From contig NC_134440.1 of NCBI RefSeq assembly GCF_030867145.1, positions 9,548,001-9,612,000 of the forward strand: DNA of 64,000 nucleotides. Direction: 5' to 3'. Numbering within the stretch: the first letter of the stretch is position 1; every line of letters starts with the position of its first letter. Shown here one piece after another: positions 49,786 through 60,660 of this stretch. Position numbers and translations under genes: made by a program. The notes below the pieces were generated by a model. That model was given only the letters and a program-made list of their open reading frames with translations. It ran no database searches and was not told the DNA's origin. This DNA comes from Opisthocomus hoazin (Eukaryota > Chordata > Aves > Opisthocomiformes > Opisthocomidae).

Positions 49786-50257
49786 CCCCCGTCCTGCTCC
49801 TGGGACCCATGGCCAGAAGCCCCCCAGACCTGCGGGGGTTGGGAGCGGCGTGGCAGTGGGTGGCTGGGCAGTGGGGGGGCCGCAGCACCCCTCTCCCAGC
49901 AAAGACGGGCAGTGGCTGGGGGGGTCTCCCCTCCGCTGGGGTACTCGAAGAAGATGCAACAGCCTCCCCCCATCCCTGGTCATCCTTCCCACCGCCCAGC
50001 CCAGAGAAAGCTCCCCTGGGGTCGATCTCCCTGGACCCCCTGGGGTGCGGAGAGCAGCCCCGTGGGGGGGGGGGCCGTGTCCCGCACACCCCCTGCTCAG
50101 CCCCACACAGGGGGTCCCGTCGAGCAGCCCCTCCTGGCGACGCCGGACTGGACATCTCCGCTCGCCAGAGGATGGAACCCCAGCCCCGCTGCAGCCCCCG
50201 GCCCCGTGCGGGGACACCGGGCGCCGCCAGCTAAACTGCCCGCGTTTGGGCTTTTTG

Positions 50258-50263
50258 ATTAAA
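50258..50263 (+). terminator. Probable MATK polyadenylation signal
   Basis: An ATTAAA hexamer lies 473 bases after the MATK stop codon, in a short AT-rich patch, and is followed by T/G-containing sequence. It is the first good hexamer after the stop, so the 3' UTR would be about 0.5 kb. Confidence 0.6.
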
Positions 50264-50429
50264 CCAAAGAAATTAGTCCAACAGCAGCTTTAGGCCTCTG
50301 GGCTCACATTAGGGCTGTCCCTCGCTCGGGGCCTGGCAAAGCCCGGGGAGAGGCTTGGGAGGGCCAGGGACCCCCAGCCCTTGGAGCCCCCCGCCCGCAG
50401 CCGGCCCCTCTCCCCGCGGGGCTCTGGGC

Positions 50430-50490
50430 AGCTGGGGATTATTCTTTTAATCAGCGTCTGTGTGGGAATTGCTGGCGTGTAGGTTATGGG
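50430..50490. promoter_or_regulatory. AT-rich patch with OTX/CRX-like sites between MATK and the complexin
   Basis: In a very GC-rich setting the short stretch GGGGATTATTCTTTTAATCA carries a GGATTA and a TTAATC, the two orientations of the OTX/CRX-type homeodomain site. It lies about 0.65 kb upstream of the complexin start codon and could be a promoter-proximal element of that gene. This rests on motif reading only. Confidence 0.35.
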
Positions 50491-51116
50491 AGCGGGGCAC
50501 GGCCGCCGGCCGCGCGAAGCCGTGGGCCCCGCCGCCTCCCAGGCAATCTCGGGGTCTCGGTGGAGCCGGGATTAGCAGGGGCATGGGGCCGCAGGCACGC
50601 GTGTGTTTGCGTGTCTTTGCGTGTCTTTGCGTGTGCGCCCGCCCGCCGCCTCGCCTGCCTTCCATCCTTTGAGCCTCCGTTGGGTTTTTTTGGCTAATCC
50701 CCTCGTGTCTTCGCTGCGCCCACTTCTTGCACCCCCAGCCCCGCTGTGCTGGGGTGGGGGGCTCCGGGTACCCGTGGCACCGCGCTCCCCGTGGCAGGGT
50801 CTGGCCCTGGGGGTGCTGCCCTCCATGAAATGGGGGGGTCTTTCAGCCCAACCCGGGGTGCGCCGGGGCTCCTTCCGCCTCCCATCACCCCAACAGGGCA
50901 GCCCCCCGCCGCCGCCCCCCTCCAGCACCCTTGGGTGCAGAAAGCGGCACGGGAAGGTCTTTCCACCCCGGTGTCGGTGCCTTCCCGTCCTAATGCCGTA
51001 ATCCGCCCCTGATCCCCGGCGCCCCTGGGGCAGCCGCTCCCGCTGACCTTGCAGGCGCTGGCCTGGGGCAGGGACGCGGTGGCACCGTGGGGCAGGGGCT
51101 GCCCCCGCGCCCACCC

Positions 51117-53473
51117 ATGGCCGCCTTCTTCACGGGCGTCCTGAAGAGCTTTCAGGGGGGGCAGGAGGAGCCGCCCAAGGGGCCCCCCAAGGATGGCAAG
51201 GCGGCCACGCTGCCCAACGGCATGGCCCGCGAGGAGTTCGAGGAGTACCAGCGGCAGCTGCTGGAGGAGAAGTGAGGCTTTGCCAGGGCTGGGGGGTGGT
51301 GGGTGCCCCATGGCCGGGACCAGGGTCCCACCCGCAGCGGGCTGTCCCTGGGGTGGGACAGGGAGGCAGCCGGGGCGAGGGACGGGGCAGAGCGGGTGCC
51401 CTTCAGCCCCTCTCCCGCAGCACAGGAGGTCCCCGTGGGTGCTGGCGCGGGGCTGGGAGGGCAGCTGGGTGCAGGGTGGGTGAGAAGGGGGGTCAGCGCC
51501 CGGGGCGGAGGGTGTCCGCTGCCAGCCCAGCACCCACAGAGCCGAGGGGCGACGGGGGCCAGCACGGCATCGCGCCGGGGTCCCAGGTCCTGGGGTCTGG
51601 GTGCCGTGGGGCCGCGGTGGCCCAGCCCCGGGGAGCTGGGAGGCTGCGGGAGGAGCAAGACCCCCCGAGACCCCCCGAGACCCCCTGAGACCCCCTGACG
51701 GGCGCTGCGCTGGGTGGCAGCGCTGGAGGGGCAGGATGCGGCCCTCGGTCGCCATCGTGGCCCTCCCGCGGGCCTGGGCACCCCCCGCCCCCCCCCGCCC
51801 GGCCGAGGGTCCGGGGCGATGCCGGCCCGGGGGCTCGGGGGCGGGTTGGGGGGTCACAGCATGGCGCCCGCTGTCGCAGGATCGAGCGGGACAAGGCCTT
51901 CGCGCAGAGGAAGGCGGAGCGGGCCACGGTGCGGATGCACCTGCGGGACAAGTACCGCCTGGCCCCGGTGAGCCCCCCCCGGGACCCCCCCCGGCCCCCG
52001 CCCCGCCCTGCTCCGCGCTGGGCGGCGGCTCCTGCAGGGGGCAGCAAACGTCTGCGGGCCAGGCCCCGCCCCCCAGCCCCGGCCCCGCCCCCCAGCGCCG
52101 GCCCCGCCCCCCAGCCCCGGCCCCGGGGCCCCGCACGCACAGGGGTCTCGCTCTGCCCTGCCCCACGGCCCCGGGGTCTGCCCTGTCCCGTCCCCTCACC
52201 CACAGCCTGGGGTCCCGCTCTGCCCCGACCCCTGTCCCACGGCCCAAGGGTCTCGCTCTGCGCGGTTCCAGGGCCCGGGGGTCTGCTCTGCCCTGTCCCC
52301 ACCCCACAGCCCAGGGTCCCCACTCTGCCCCATCCCACAGCCTGGGGTCCCTGCTCTGTCCCATCCCCTGCCCCACGGCCCGGGGGTCTGCTCTGCCCTG
52401 TCCCCACCCCACAGCCTGGGGTCCCCACTCTGCCCCATCCCACAGCCTGGGGTCCCTGCTCTGCCCCATCCCCTGCCCCACGGCCCGGGGGTCTGCTCTG
52501 CCCTGTCCCCACCCCACAGCCTGGGGTCCCACTCTGCCCCATCCCCTGTCCCATAGACCACGGCCCCACTCTGCCCTGTGCCATGGCCTGGGGTCCTGCT
52601 CTGCCCCGTCCCTCACCCCGGGGGTCCCACTCTGCCCCGTCCCATGGCCCAGGGGTCCCACTGTGCCCCATCCCCCACCCCACAGCCCAGGGTCCCCACT
52701 CTGCCCCATCCCACAGCCTGGGGTCCCTGCTCTGCCCTGTCCCCGTCCCACGGCCCGGGGGTCCCCACTCTGCCCCATCTCCTGTGCCACGGCCCAAGGG
52801 TCCCGCTCTGCGCTGTTCCACAGCCCGGGGGTCTGCTCTGCCCCGTCTCCCACCCCACAGCCCAGGGTCCCCACTCTGCCCCATCCCACAGCCTGGGGTC
52901 CCACTCTGCCCCATCCCATGTCCCATGGCCCAGGGTGTCCCTGCTCTGCCCCATCGCCTGCCCCACAGCCTACAGCCCCGCTCTGCCCCATGCCTCACCC
53001 TGGGGTCCTGCTCTGCCCCATCCCATGGCCCAGAGGTCCCCATTCTGCCCCATCCCCCATCCCATGGCCTGGGGGTCCCTGCTCTGCCCCATCCCTCACC
53101 CCAGGGGTCCTGCTCTGCCCCATCCCCCATCCCACAGCGCGGGGGTCTGCTCCGCCCCATCCCACAGCCTGGGGTCCCCGCTCTGCCCTGTCCCCTGCCC
53201 CACAGCCCAGGGGTGCCCACGGCCCTGACGCCAGCTCCCACCCGGCTGCAGGACGAGCGGGATGATGCGCAGCTGCACGTGGCGGGCGGCGCGGTGGAGC
53301 TGCCGCAGGAGCTGGCCGCCATGCTGCACGACGAGGACGAGGAGGAGGAGGAGGAGGAGGAGGACGGGGCCTTCGCCTTCCTGGCGAAGCTGCGGGAGGT
53401 GGACCTGCCGGCGCTGCGGGACCGCGCGCTGGGCGCCGCGGGTGAGGCGAAGGAGAGGTGCGCCCTGATGTAG
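51117..53473 (+). CDS. Complexin of the prenylated CPLX3/CPLX4 class, 154 aa from 3 exons
   Basis: Complexins bind assembled SNARE complexes and clamp or promote vesicle fusion; the CPLX3/4 class works at retinal ribbon synapses. Coding exons: 51117-51271, 51880-51967 and 53252-53473 (TAG), with GT-AG introns and matching phases. The start was chosen because MAAFFTGVLKSF resembles the MAFF/MAFM start of CPLX4/CPLX3; a Met ten codons upstream in frame does not. MAREEFEEYQRQLLEEK (36-52) matches the GMTREEYEEYQKQ block. The SNARE-binding helix covers about 53-79 (ERDKAFAQRKAERATVRMHL, then RDKYRL). An acidic run of eight Glu follows (exon 3), and the C terminus is Cys-Ala-Leu-Met, a CAAX box predicted to be farnesylated. 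Length fits CPLX3 (158) and CPLX4 (160). CTGACCTTGCAG ending at 51054 suggests a 5'-UTR intron. I cannot tell whether this is a CPLX3 or CPLX4 paralogue. No complexin lies between MATK and RAX2 in human. Confidence 0.93.
51658..51700 (+). repeat. Short 11-bp tandem repeat in complexin intron 1
   Basis: Four near-identical copies of GAGACCCCCC-type units (AGACCCCCCG twice, AGACCCCCTG twice). Confidence 0.75.
52140..53225 (+). repeat. Degenerate minisatellite filling complexin intron 2
   Basis: About 1.1 kb of head-to-tail units roughly 30-40 bases long, built from the pieces GGTCCCCACTCTGCCCCATC and CCACAGCCTGGGG with many variants. It occupies most of the 1284-base intron 51968-53251. Many units contain a pyrimidine run followed by CACAG, so like the MATK array it holds numerous 3' splice-site look-alikes. 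Frames open across it on both strands are artefacts of the repeat. Confidence 0.9.
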
Positions 53474-53782
53474 CGTCGCTGCCCGCCATGCCCGCCGGTG
53501 ACGCCGGCAGCGCTGGGGCTCAGCCCTGCCGCCCCGGGAGCGGCGGGACGCGGGTGTTGCGGGTGCCATCAGCGGGGGCGAGGGTCCCAATGCATGTGCT
53601 GGGGGTGGCGTTTCCTCCCCAAAACCGTTCCGTGCTGCTTTCCCAGGGTGTGCTGGATGCAGGACGCCTGGGTTCCTCCCCATGATGCCCCCCGCGTCAG
53701 CCCCCAGACGGGGCGGGCGGCGGGCACCGATGCTCTGACCCCCCCAGGAACCAGCCCTGGGGCCTCGCACACCGCTTGGCTC

Positions 53783-53788
53783 AATAAA
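53783..53788 (+). terminator. Probable complexin polyadenylation signal
   Basis: AATAAA lies 310 bases after the complexin stop codon in the context GGCTCAATAAACGCGG, with GT-rich sequence (GGTCTCGGGG) some 25 bases downstream. It is the only canonical hexamer close after the gene. Confidence 0.75.
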
Positions 53789-54149
53789 CGCGGCGTTCGC
53801 TGGCGCCAGTCTGGTCTCGGGGCCGTCCGCCCCGTCCGCACGAGCACTGTCCCAGGGGGGGACACACACCCACGACACACAACTCGCTGACACGGCTGCG
53901 GCACGGCTGCCCCGCGTGCCCCGAGCCGTCACCCAGCCCGCTGCGCTCGGCCGCTGGATCTGGCCCCCCGGCACGGCCGCGGTGCACGGAGCCAGCAAGA
54001 CCCCGGGACACCCCTTGGGGCAGCACCGGCGGGGGGCTTCCCCCTGCGAGGGGGTCCCTTGGCCGGGGTGCCCTGCTGCCTCTTGCCCCTGCGGGGACTC
54101 GCTCCCTGCTCCTGGGCGTCCGGCGGCGGCACTGGCTTTAACGCCGCGG

Positions 54150-54275
54150 CGCCGGAAGGCCGGGGGCTGCTGAGCGCGCTAATGCCTGGCTATTTTGGTG
54201 AGGTCTAATCTGCCCGAGCCGCCTGTCCCCGAGCACTAAGCTAGCTGAACCCGCGTCAAATGGCCGCCGGCGCTG
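54150..54275. promoter_or_regulatory. Candidate conserved element with homeodomain sites
   Basis: An AT-richer island in GC-rich spacer, with GCTAATGCC, GTCTAATCTG (a TAATC site of the OTX/CRX type), ACTAAGCTAGCTGA and GTCAAATGG. It lies about 0.4 kb beyond the complexin poly(A) signal. Function is inferred from motif density only. Confidence 0.35.
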
Positions 54276-55324
54276 GCCGCCGCGGAGGCCGCTCCCCGCC
54301 GGGGCAGGAGCGGCCGAGGGAGTCACGCTGTGGCCGCATGAAAGGAAGGACGCGGGGAGCCGCCGCCGTCGTCCCCACGCCGGGGCCATCTGCTCCGGAA
54401 AGGCTCGCGGGGACGGCCCCGGCCCGGGGTCCGCATGGCTGCGGTGGCGGGGCTGGGAGGGGGTGGCCAGATCCGGCGCAGGGCGCTGTGCCGCGGAGCT
54501 CATCGCTGTCACGAGAGCCACAGGTCTCAGCCAGCCCGGCTGGAGCACCCGGAGCGGCAGCAGCTCCGGCGTGGGGGTCCCTGGGGGCACGAGGTGCTGG
54601 GTTCTCTGCCCTGGGCACCAGTCAGGGGGCTGGGGGCTGCTGGGGTGTCCCAGGGAGCGTGACAGGCGTGGTGGGGCTCGACGCCCGGGACCCTCCTCGT
54701 GTCTGGCAGCCCCGCTGTCCCTGCCACCCACCCGCCCCCGCCATCCCACCTACCCCCGACATCCCAGCTCTCCCCACCACCCCACCTACCCCTGCCATCC
54801 CAGCTGTCCCCCCCATCCCTGTCACCGCTGCTGTCCCCGCTCTCCAACCCTTCTTCAGAACTCGCAAAACCTCCTATTTGGGCACAAAACTCCCCCGGTG
54901 TTGCGTGGGACGGGGCTGTCCGTGTCCCCACCGGTCCCCCACCCGGGTCCCCAGCGGGGTGGCAGCAGCTGTGGCACCCGGCACAGCCCCATTCCCACCC
55001 CGCGTTCCTGCCCTCCCAGCGGCCGGGGCTCGACGCGGCACCAGCGGCCGGGACCATGGCACCGAGGTCCCCAGCGTGCTCCATCACAGCGGGCTCCTCC
55101 ACCCCGGCTCCGCACCGCGGCCCCGTCCCGCCCCGACGGGCAGCCCGGCTCCCAGTGCTCCCAGTGGGGCTGCGCGGGGGCTCCCGGCGCGGGCTGGGAT
55201 TCGGGTCAGGACCCTCCGCCGGGTCTCCTTGGCTAATCGTCCTGCCCCCCCGCGCTCCCCACCCAGCCACCTGCCCTCCCGCCCAGCACCCGTTTGGGTC
55301 ACCCCTGCCGCCTCCCCGCCTGCC

Positions 55325-55710
55325 CAAGGCCTCTTAATGAACTAAAAAAGTGATAAATCCCCGGCCGAGCTGGTCACGTGAGGCCGGCGGCCCCCGGCCG
55401 CCCCCCGCCCCGACCCCCGCCCCGGCCCCAGCGCCCCGGTAAGCTGACGCAGCGTCTCTAAGCGGTAGCAGCTTTGCCCGCTAATAGGATTAGGGAGGTT
55501 TAAAACTGTCATTTGAGTGAACTAAACCCCCTGATACTCTGCATTGCACCTTCTTAACCAATTTGCCTTCAATTAGGGTAATTGGGAAACTAGCAAAGAA
55601 GTATAGCATTAATATTTTAAAGTGATGAAGCGATTACGGGCCTTGGGCGAGGAAGCAAATCAATTTGCTATCTGCTCCTAAAAGGCAATTATAATCATTT
55701 GGCAAATCAG
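55325..55710. promoter_or_regulatory. Candidate retinal enhancer: AT-rich island dense in homeodomain motifs
   Basis: Two parts, 55330-55375 and 55437-55708, stand out because the flanks are over 65% GC while this block is AT-rich. It contains CTAATAGGATTAGGG (55481-55495), CAATTAGGGTAATTGG (from 55570), GCGATTACGG, a CATTAATATTTTAAAG stretch, CAATTTGC, GGCAATTATAATCATTTGG, and TTAATGA and GATAAATCC in the first part. These match Q50 (TAATTA/CAATTAG) and K50 OTX/CRX (GGATTA) homeodomain sites. It lacks any coding frame. Such low-GC islands in GC-rich bird microchromosomes are often conserved non-coding elements, but conservation cannot be seen in one sequence. Confidence 0.5.
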
Positions 55711-56076
55711 CCCGCCGGCGGCCCCCCCGCGAGCCGACACCTCGAGGCGGTCAGCGGGGCTGGTGCCACGCTCAGCACCCCGCCGGCTGCGCAGCCCCCC
55801 GCCCCGGAGCCGCGGGTGCCCCGGGTGCGCTGCGCCCGCCGGGCTAGGGGACACCGGAGCACGGCACCCACCTCCCGCGCCCGCCGCCGTGACCGGGGCG
55901 AGCGGGAGCAGCAGCTCCAGGTGCCCGTTTGCGTCCCCGGCCCATGCGTCGTCCCTGCACCCAGGGATGTCCCCAAACCCCCCCCGAACAGCCCTGCTGC
56001 AGCGCTGTATGGCGTGGGGGTGTCACCCCGTCCCCAGGGCCATGTCCCGCCGTCCCCGGTGTGGGGACAATCAGTC

Positions 56077-56607
56077 CACAGGGTGGTGGCACACTGTCCC
56101 TTGGGTGGTGGCATGCTGTCCCCAAGGTGCTGGCATGCTGTTCCCAGAGTGGTGGCACGCTGTCCTGGGGTGGTGGCAGACTGTTCCCACGGTGGGGGCA
56201 CACTGTCCCCAAGGCATACTGGCATGCTGTCCTGCGGTGGTGGCACACTGTCCCTTGGGGTGGTGGCATGCTGTCCCCAAGGTCCTGGCACGCTCTTCTC
56301 AAGGTGGTGGCACACTGTCCCCAAGGTGCTGGCATGCTGTCCCCAGGGTGGTGGCACACTGTCCTTGGGGTGGTGGCATGCTGTCACCAAGGTCCTGGCA
56401 CACTGTCCCCAGGGTGGTGGCACAATGTCCCCAAGGTGCTGGCGTGCTGTCCTGGGGGTGGTGGCACACTGTCCTTGGGGTGATGAAATACTGTCCCCGG
56501 GGTAGTGGCACACTGTCCCCGGGGTGGTGGCACACTGTCCCCAAGGTCCTGGCACGCTGTCCTTGGGGTGATGGCATGCTGTCCCCAGGGTGATGGCATG
56601 CTACCAC
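56077..56607. repeat. 22-bp minisatellite, about 24 units
   Basis: Head-to-tail copies of GGTGGTGGCACACTGTCCCC-type units of 22 bases with variants (GGTGCTGGCATGCTG, GGTCCTGGCACGCTG). Frames open in all phases over the array are artefacts. Confidence 0.92.
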
Positions 56608-57717
56608 CCCAAGGCAGCATCCCGCCGTCCCCAGAGCGGTGTCAAACAGGGCAGGGGACACCAGGATGGCCTCGGGGCCCAAAGTGGGCGCGGAGGTGGC
56701 TGTGGGGTCCCGCCGGCAGCAGCTCCGGTGGGGAGGGCACGGACCCGCGTGGCGCCAGCAGCCACCCAGCACGGGGGGGTGTCCAAAAACCCCGCGGTGA
56801 CGTTCGGTGCCTGAAAGGGGAACCGCGGCGAGGAGAGGAAGGGAGTGGGAGGAAGGCGAGACGGCGGCCGGGGCGCAGCGTGCGCAGGTGGCAGGAAGAG
56901 GCTCCGGGGAGAGAGCGCGAGCGGCGACGGAAAAGGACAAAACCCGCCCGGAGGGACGGGGGGGTCTGGGCAGCACCGAGCACCCCCACCCAGATCACCC
57001 CAGCACCCCCATCGCGACGGTCCTGTTGTCCCCCGGGTCGGGGTCCCTGGGCTGGCAGCGGGAGGCAGGAGGAGAGGGACGATGTCTGTGCCCCCCAGCC
57101 CCCACCCCTGCCCGCCAGCCCCATGGGCAGGGCCCACGGGCAGCCCCCGGGATGGTCCCCACGGCTGGACCCCGCAGGTGGCCCCCGCAGCGGGTCCCCA
57201 AGCCCAGTCCCCCTGCTCGGTGCCACGTCCATCACACCCCCACGCTGGGTCCCACGGATGCTGCCCGGTGCCGGCTCCCCACGCCGGGTCCCCACGCTGG
57301 GTCCCCAAGGCTGCTTGGGGTGCCTGGGCCTTAGGGCTGGTCCCTACGTGTGGTTCCCCCCACCCAGACCCCCACGGCGGGTCCCAGACCCCATACCCGG
57401 TCCTCGCGCTCGGTCATCCCAGCTGGACCCCACGCCTGGGGGGTTCCCCCGTCCCCCACCCCGTGCCCGTTGCTGGCCGTCACACCCGTCCCCACGCAGG
57501 CAGGGCTCTGCTGCCAGCATCCCTGGGGCCACCCACGCTGTCACCGGGGCCACCATCCCCAACTGGGGGGGGGGGGGGATGGTGTCCACCACAGCAGCCG
57601 CCCCATCGCGCCGGGGCTTGGGGCGCCTGTCCCGGACCCCATCCCCGGGGCAGAGCCCGGGCAGCCGAAGGAAATCCTCCCCCCACCGCCCCGGCCTTCC
57701 TGCTCCGCTCCCCCTCT

Positions 57718-58200
57718 TTCTAATTCTTTTTCCTCGCCCGTAATGAGGGGATTACAAGGCAAACTCCAGCAGGACGCCTTTGTGGGGAGACAATCCGAGC
57801 GGGGAAGGCAGCGCGGGGCTTTGTCCGCAGCAGCCCCCCCGGACCCGCGCTGGGGGGACATTTAGAGCAATTACTTGTCCAGAAAGTAACTGTCAATCAT
57901 TCTTAAAGGGGAAGGCCTCCAATTAATAACCTCGTCTTAATCCTTTGGACTCATTTCCAATCTGCGGGGCCTTGGTGACATCTGCAAAGCTAAATAAAGA
58001 TTCTCCCCAGCCTTAGCGCGGCGGTTCCGTGACAAGTAAGAAGACTAGAGGCAACTTTGGCGGCCAAAGCTGCGAGATCGGCGAGGTTGAGCCGCTTGTT
58101 TGGTCCCCAGGAGGGACCGGCAAAGTTAAATACTCCTGGAAAAGCCGTCGGGTGCAGCAGGTAACGCCGCGCTGTTCCGATTCGGGAGGAAGAAGCTGAG
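57718..58200. promoter_or_regulatory. Candidate conserved element upstream of RAX2
   Basis: AT-richer patches in GC-rich spacer: GTAATGAGGGGATTACAAGG at about 57740, GCAATTACTTG at about 57867, TGTCAATCATTCTTAAAGG, CCAATTAATAACC and CTTAATCCTTTGG at about 57936. The GGATTA/TTAATCC sites are the OTX/CRX type and the AATTA sites the Q50 type bound by RAX-like factors. No coding frame is present. It is one of several such islands between the complexin and RAX2. Confidence 0.45.
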
Positions 58201-59723
58201 GAAGGGAGCGGGTGACCCCGGGGAGCGCCCAGGGCTGGCACCGTCTGTGGGGGCTGGGGAGCGGGTGCCGGGCACCCGTCAGCCCCGCTCGCTGCGATTA
58301 CAGCGGGGCCAGAGGGCTGGAGCCCCCCGCGCTGCCCACCGCCCGTCCCAGGCTGCCCGAGCCCTGCGCCCTGACGCGCTTCTGAACCCCAAAATGTGGG
58401 ACCCAGTGCAAGCCGGGGCTGTCCCCCCGCTGTCACCCCCCCCGTCCCCGCTACCAGGGGAGCCCGCTCGTCCTCGCTGCTGTCTGGCACGGCGAAAGTC
58501 ATTTTTCTGCCTGCTTTGCCCAGGGCTCACCCCCATTTCTGCTGCCTTTTTGGGTGTCTTTCATAACGAGCCCCTGCTGCCCCGGCCGGCAGCGCCCGCG
58601 GGAAAGCCACGGGTCGGGGCGTCGAGCGGAGCGTTCGGGTCTCTCCCGAGGCTTCGGGTCCCTGCGGTTCCCAGCGCGGTTCTAACGTTAAAGGGCTTCC
58701 CCCAGAAATCGGCCCCGGGACGACGGTGGCGGCAGGACAGCGTCCGCTGGGCGCAGGGGGCCAGCTCTGCCCGCCCGGCGCTGCCGTCCTTGGGCAGGGT
58801 TCCCGACGCGCTGGCAGCGAAGGCTCGGGGCTCCCGGGCACAGTCCCTGAGGACGGGGACCGTGGTGAGGCCGGTGCCAACGTCCCCCAACCGGGGTCCC
58901 CTCTTCCTCGCCTGGGGACAGCCGGGACCCCGGCCAGGCCCAGGCAGAGCAGGACGGGGGGCTGAAGGGGGGGGGGCTCAATCCTCGCCCCCTGTCCCAC
59001 AGCGGCCGGGGCTGCCTCCCCGCTGCCGGGTCGCTCTTGCTGGGTTATTTTGCTGTTCCCCTCCTCACTCCCGCTCGCACGCCGGCGTTCTCAGCCTCCA
59101 TTGCTTTCAGACGGGGTCAGGGTGGGGGATGACGGGGGCCTGGCACTAGCGTCCATCACCCGCACCTTGTCCCTGTCCCCCCGTGTTGCCCCCCCTCCTC
59201 TCTCCTCCTGCGCGCCCCATCTTGTCCCCAGCCCCCCAGTGCCCATCTCACCCATCCCTGTTGCCCTGTGGGCCAGGGCACGTGGCTGGGCGGGGGAGCA
59301 GGGGGCCCTGGTGGGGTGCGGGGTCCCTGGGGGGGTCTGTGCCCCCGGCCAGGGCTCTGGGGGTTTGGGGTGCTCACCCCCTCTCCCCTCTCCTTGCAGG
59401 TGTGGAGCTGCGCAAATGAGAAGCGGGTGAGTGAGAGCGGGATGGCAGCGGGGGACCCTGTCCCCTCCCCTTGTCCCCAGCCCCAGGACACACCGCGACG
59501 CTCACACGGTGACAGCGGGGCCCCTGCTCCCCCCAGCACCCATCACCGCAGCCTCGGGGCACCCCAGGGTGCAGCACCCCGGCTCATGGCTCCCCCCGGG
59601 CACCCCAAGGCTGCAGCCCCTCTGCGGCAGCAGGGCCGGACCCCGAGGTGGCCGGAGCCCCCGCGGCTGCGGCAAAACCCGCCAGGGGCCATGGGGTGTT
59701 GTGGGGGGCCGGTGGCTCCCAAA
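58201..59723. other. GC-rich spacer without recognisable features
   Basis: Open frames here are GC artefacts in several phases on both strands. A possible 3' splice site (CTCTCCTTGCAG) at about 59399 and a following GTGAGT at 59427 could bracket a 27-base segment, too weak to call an exon. Confidence 0.4.
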
Positions 59724-60660
59724 GCCACACGCGCTGCACACACATGGCACACACACACGCATGGCACACGCTGCACACGCAGGGCACGCACTGCACACAT
59801 GGCACACACACACGCATGGCACACACACACGCATGGCACGCACTGCACACTCAGGGCACGCGCTGCACACAGCCGCCATGCGAGCACTGCACACGCTGCG
59901 CCTGCAGCACCCGCTGCAAACACTGCGCACGGCACGCACGGCACGCACGGCCCCCCGGGCATGCGCCGCCCGTGCTGTGCCCACCGCACTGCACGCGCTG
60001 CAGAGCCCGCACACGCAGGGCGCACGCGCTGAGCACGCTGCAGAGACACCGGGCACCGCACCAACAGGCACCGGGCACACGCTGCACGCGCTGGGTGCGC
60101 TGTGAATGCTGTACGCACAGGCACTGCACGGCACGGGGTGTGCTGCACGGCACGGGGTGTGCTGCACGCCCTGCAGATGCCTGCACTGCGCGCGCTGCGT
60201 GCACCGCACACAAAGGCCCCGCACGCCCTGTGCAGACACTGCGCCCGCGCTGCACGCGCTGCGTCCCGCAGCTCCCGTGCGCGCATTCACGCTGTGCCCG
60301 CCCGTCGGGCACGCCCTGCGCGCGTTGTGTGCGCTGCACTGCTCGCACGCCCACCGTGAGCTGCGCGCGCCACGTGCGCACTGCGCGCACCGCGTGCGCG
60401 TGCTGTGCCCTGCGCGCTGCTGGTGCGGACGCTGCGTCGCGCAGGCTGCACGCACGGCACACGGACACTGCACCCGCACGCACGCGGTGGGCGCGCGGCA
60501 CGGACTGCCCCGCACACGCTGCACACGCTCCACCCTGCGCTCAGCCCACTGCGTGCGTGCCCTCCCGCGCCCGCCGTGCGCTCCCCCTGCGCGGGCACCC
60601 CGGGCACCCCGGGCATCCCACGCACGGCCCTGCAGACGCACCGCTCGCACCCGCGCTGCC
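59724..60660. repeat. Degenerate alternating purine-pyrimidine tract, about 0.9 kb
   Basis: The stretch is built from loosely repeated pieces such as CACGCGCTGCACACA and GGCACACACACACGCATGGC, grading into GCGCGCGC-type and CTGCGCACGGCACGCACGG pieces. Purines and pyrimidines alternate for long distances, the composition that favours Z-DNA. CpG is kept at high density, which suggests the DNA is little methylated in the germ line. It ends about 1 kb upstream of the RAX2 start codon. No coding frame can be trusted here. Confidence 0.8.

Larger units (their letters stand above)
49786..51054. other. MATK 3' UTR and spacer to the complexin gene
   Basis: The first 0.48 kb should be MATK 3' UTR. The remaining ~0.8 kb is GC-rich and non-coding, with one AT-rich patch (50430-50490, listed separately) and a short GTGTCTTTGC-type tandem repeat at about 50598-50635. 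Confidence 0.55.

Noticed and set aside
50694-52991. 765-codon minus-strand frame rich in GWGRVGPQAVGWG
   Set aside because: It spans complexin exons 1 and 2 on the opposite strand and most of the intron minisatellite. Repetition and lack of domains mark it as an artefact.
55699-56593. Long frames on both strands with Trp/His/Pro repeats
   Set aside because: They come from the 22-bp minisatellite read in several phases.
59400-59426. A 27-base segment with a 3' splice site before and a 5' splice site after, between complexin and RAX2
   Set aside because: The sites are plausible, but there is no evidence linking it to RAX2, and in GC-rich DNA such pairs occur often by chance.
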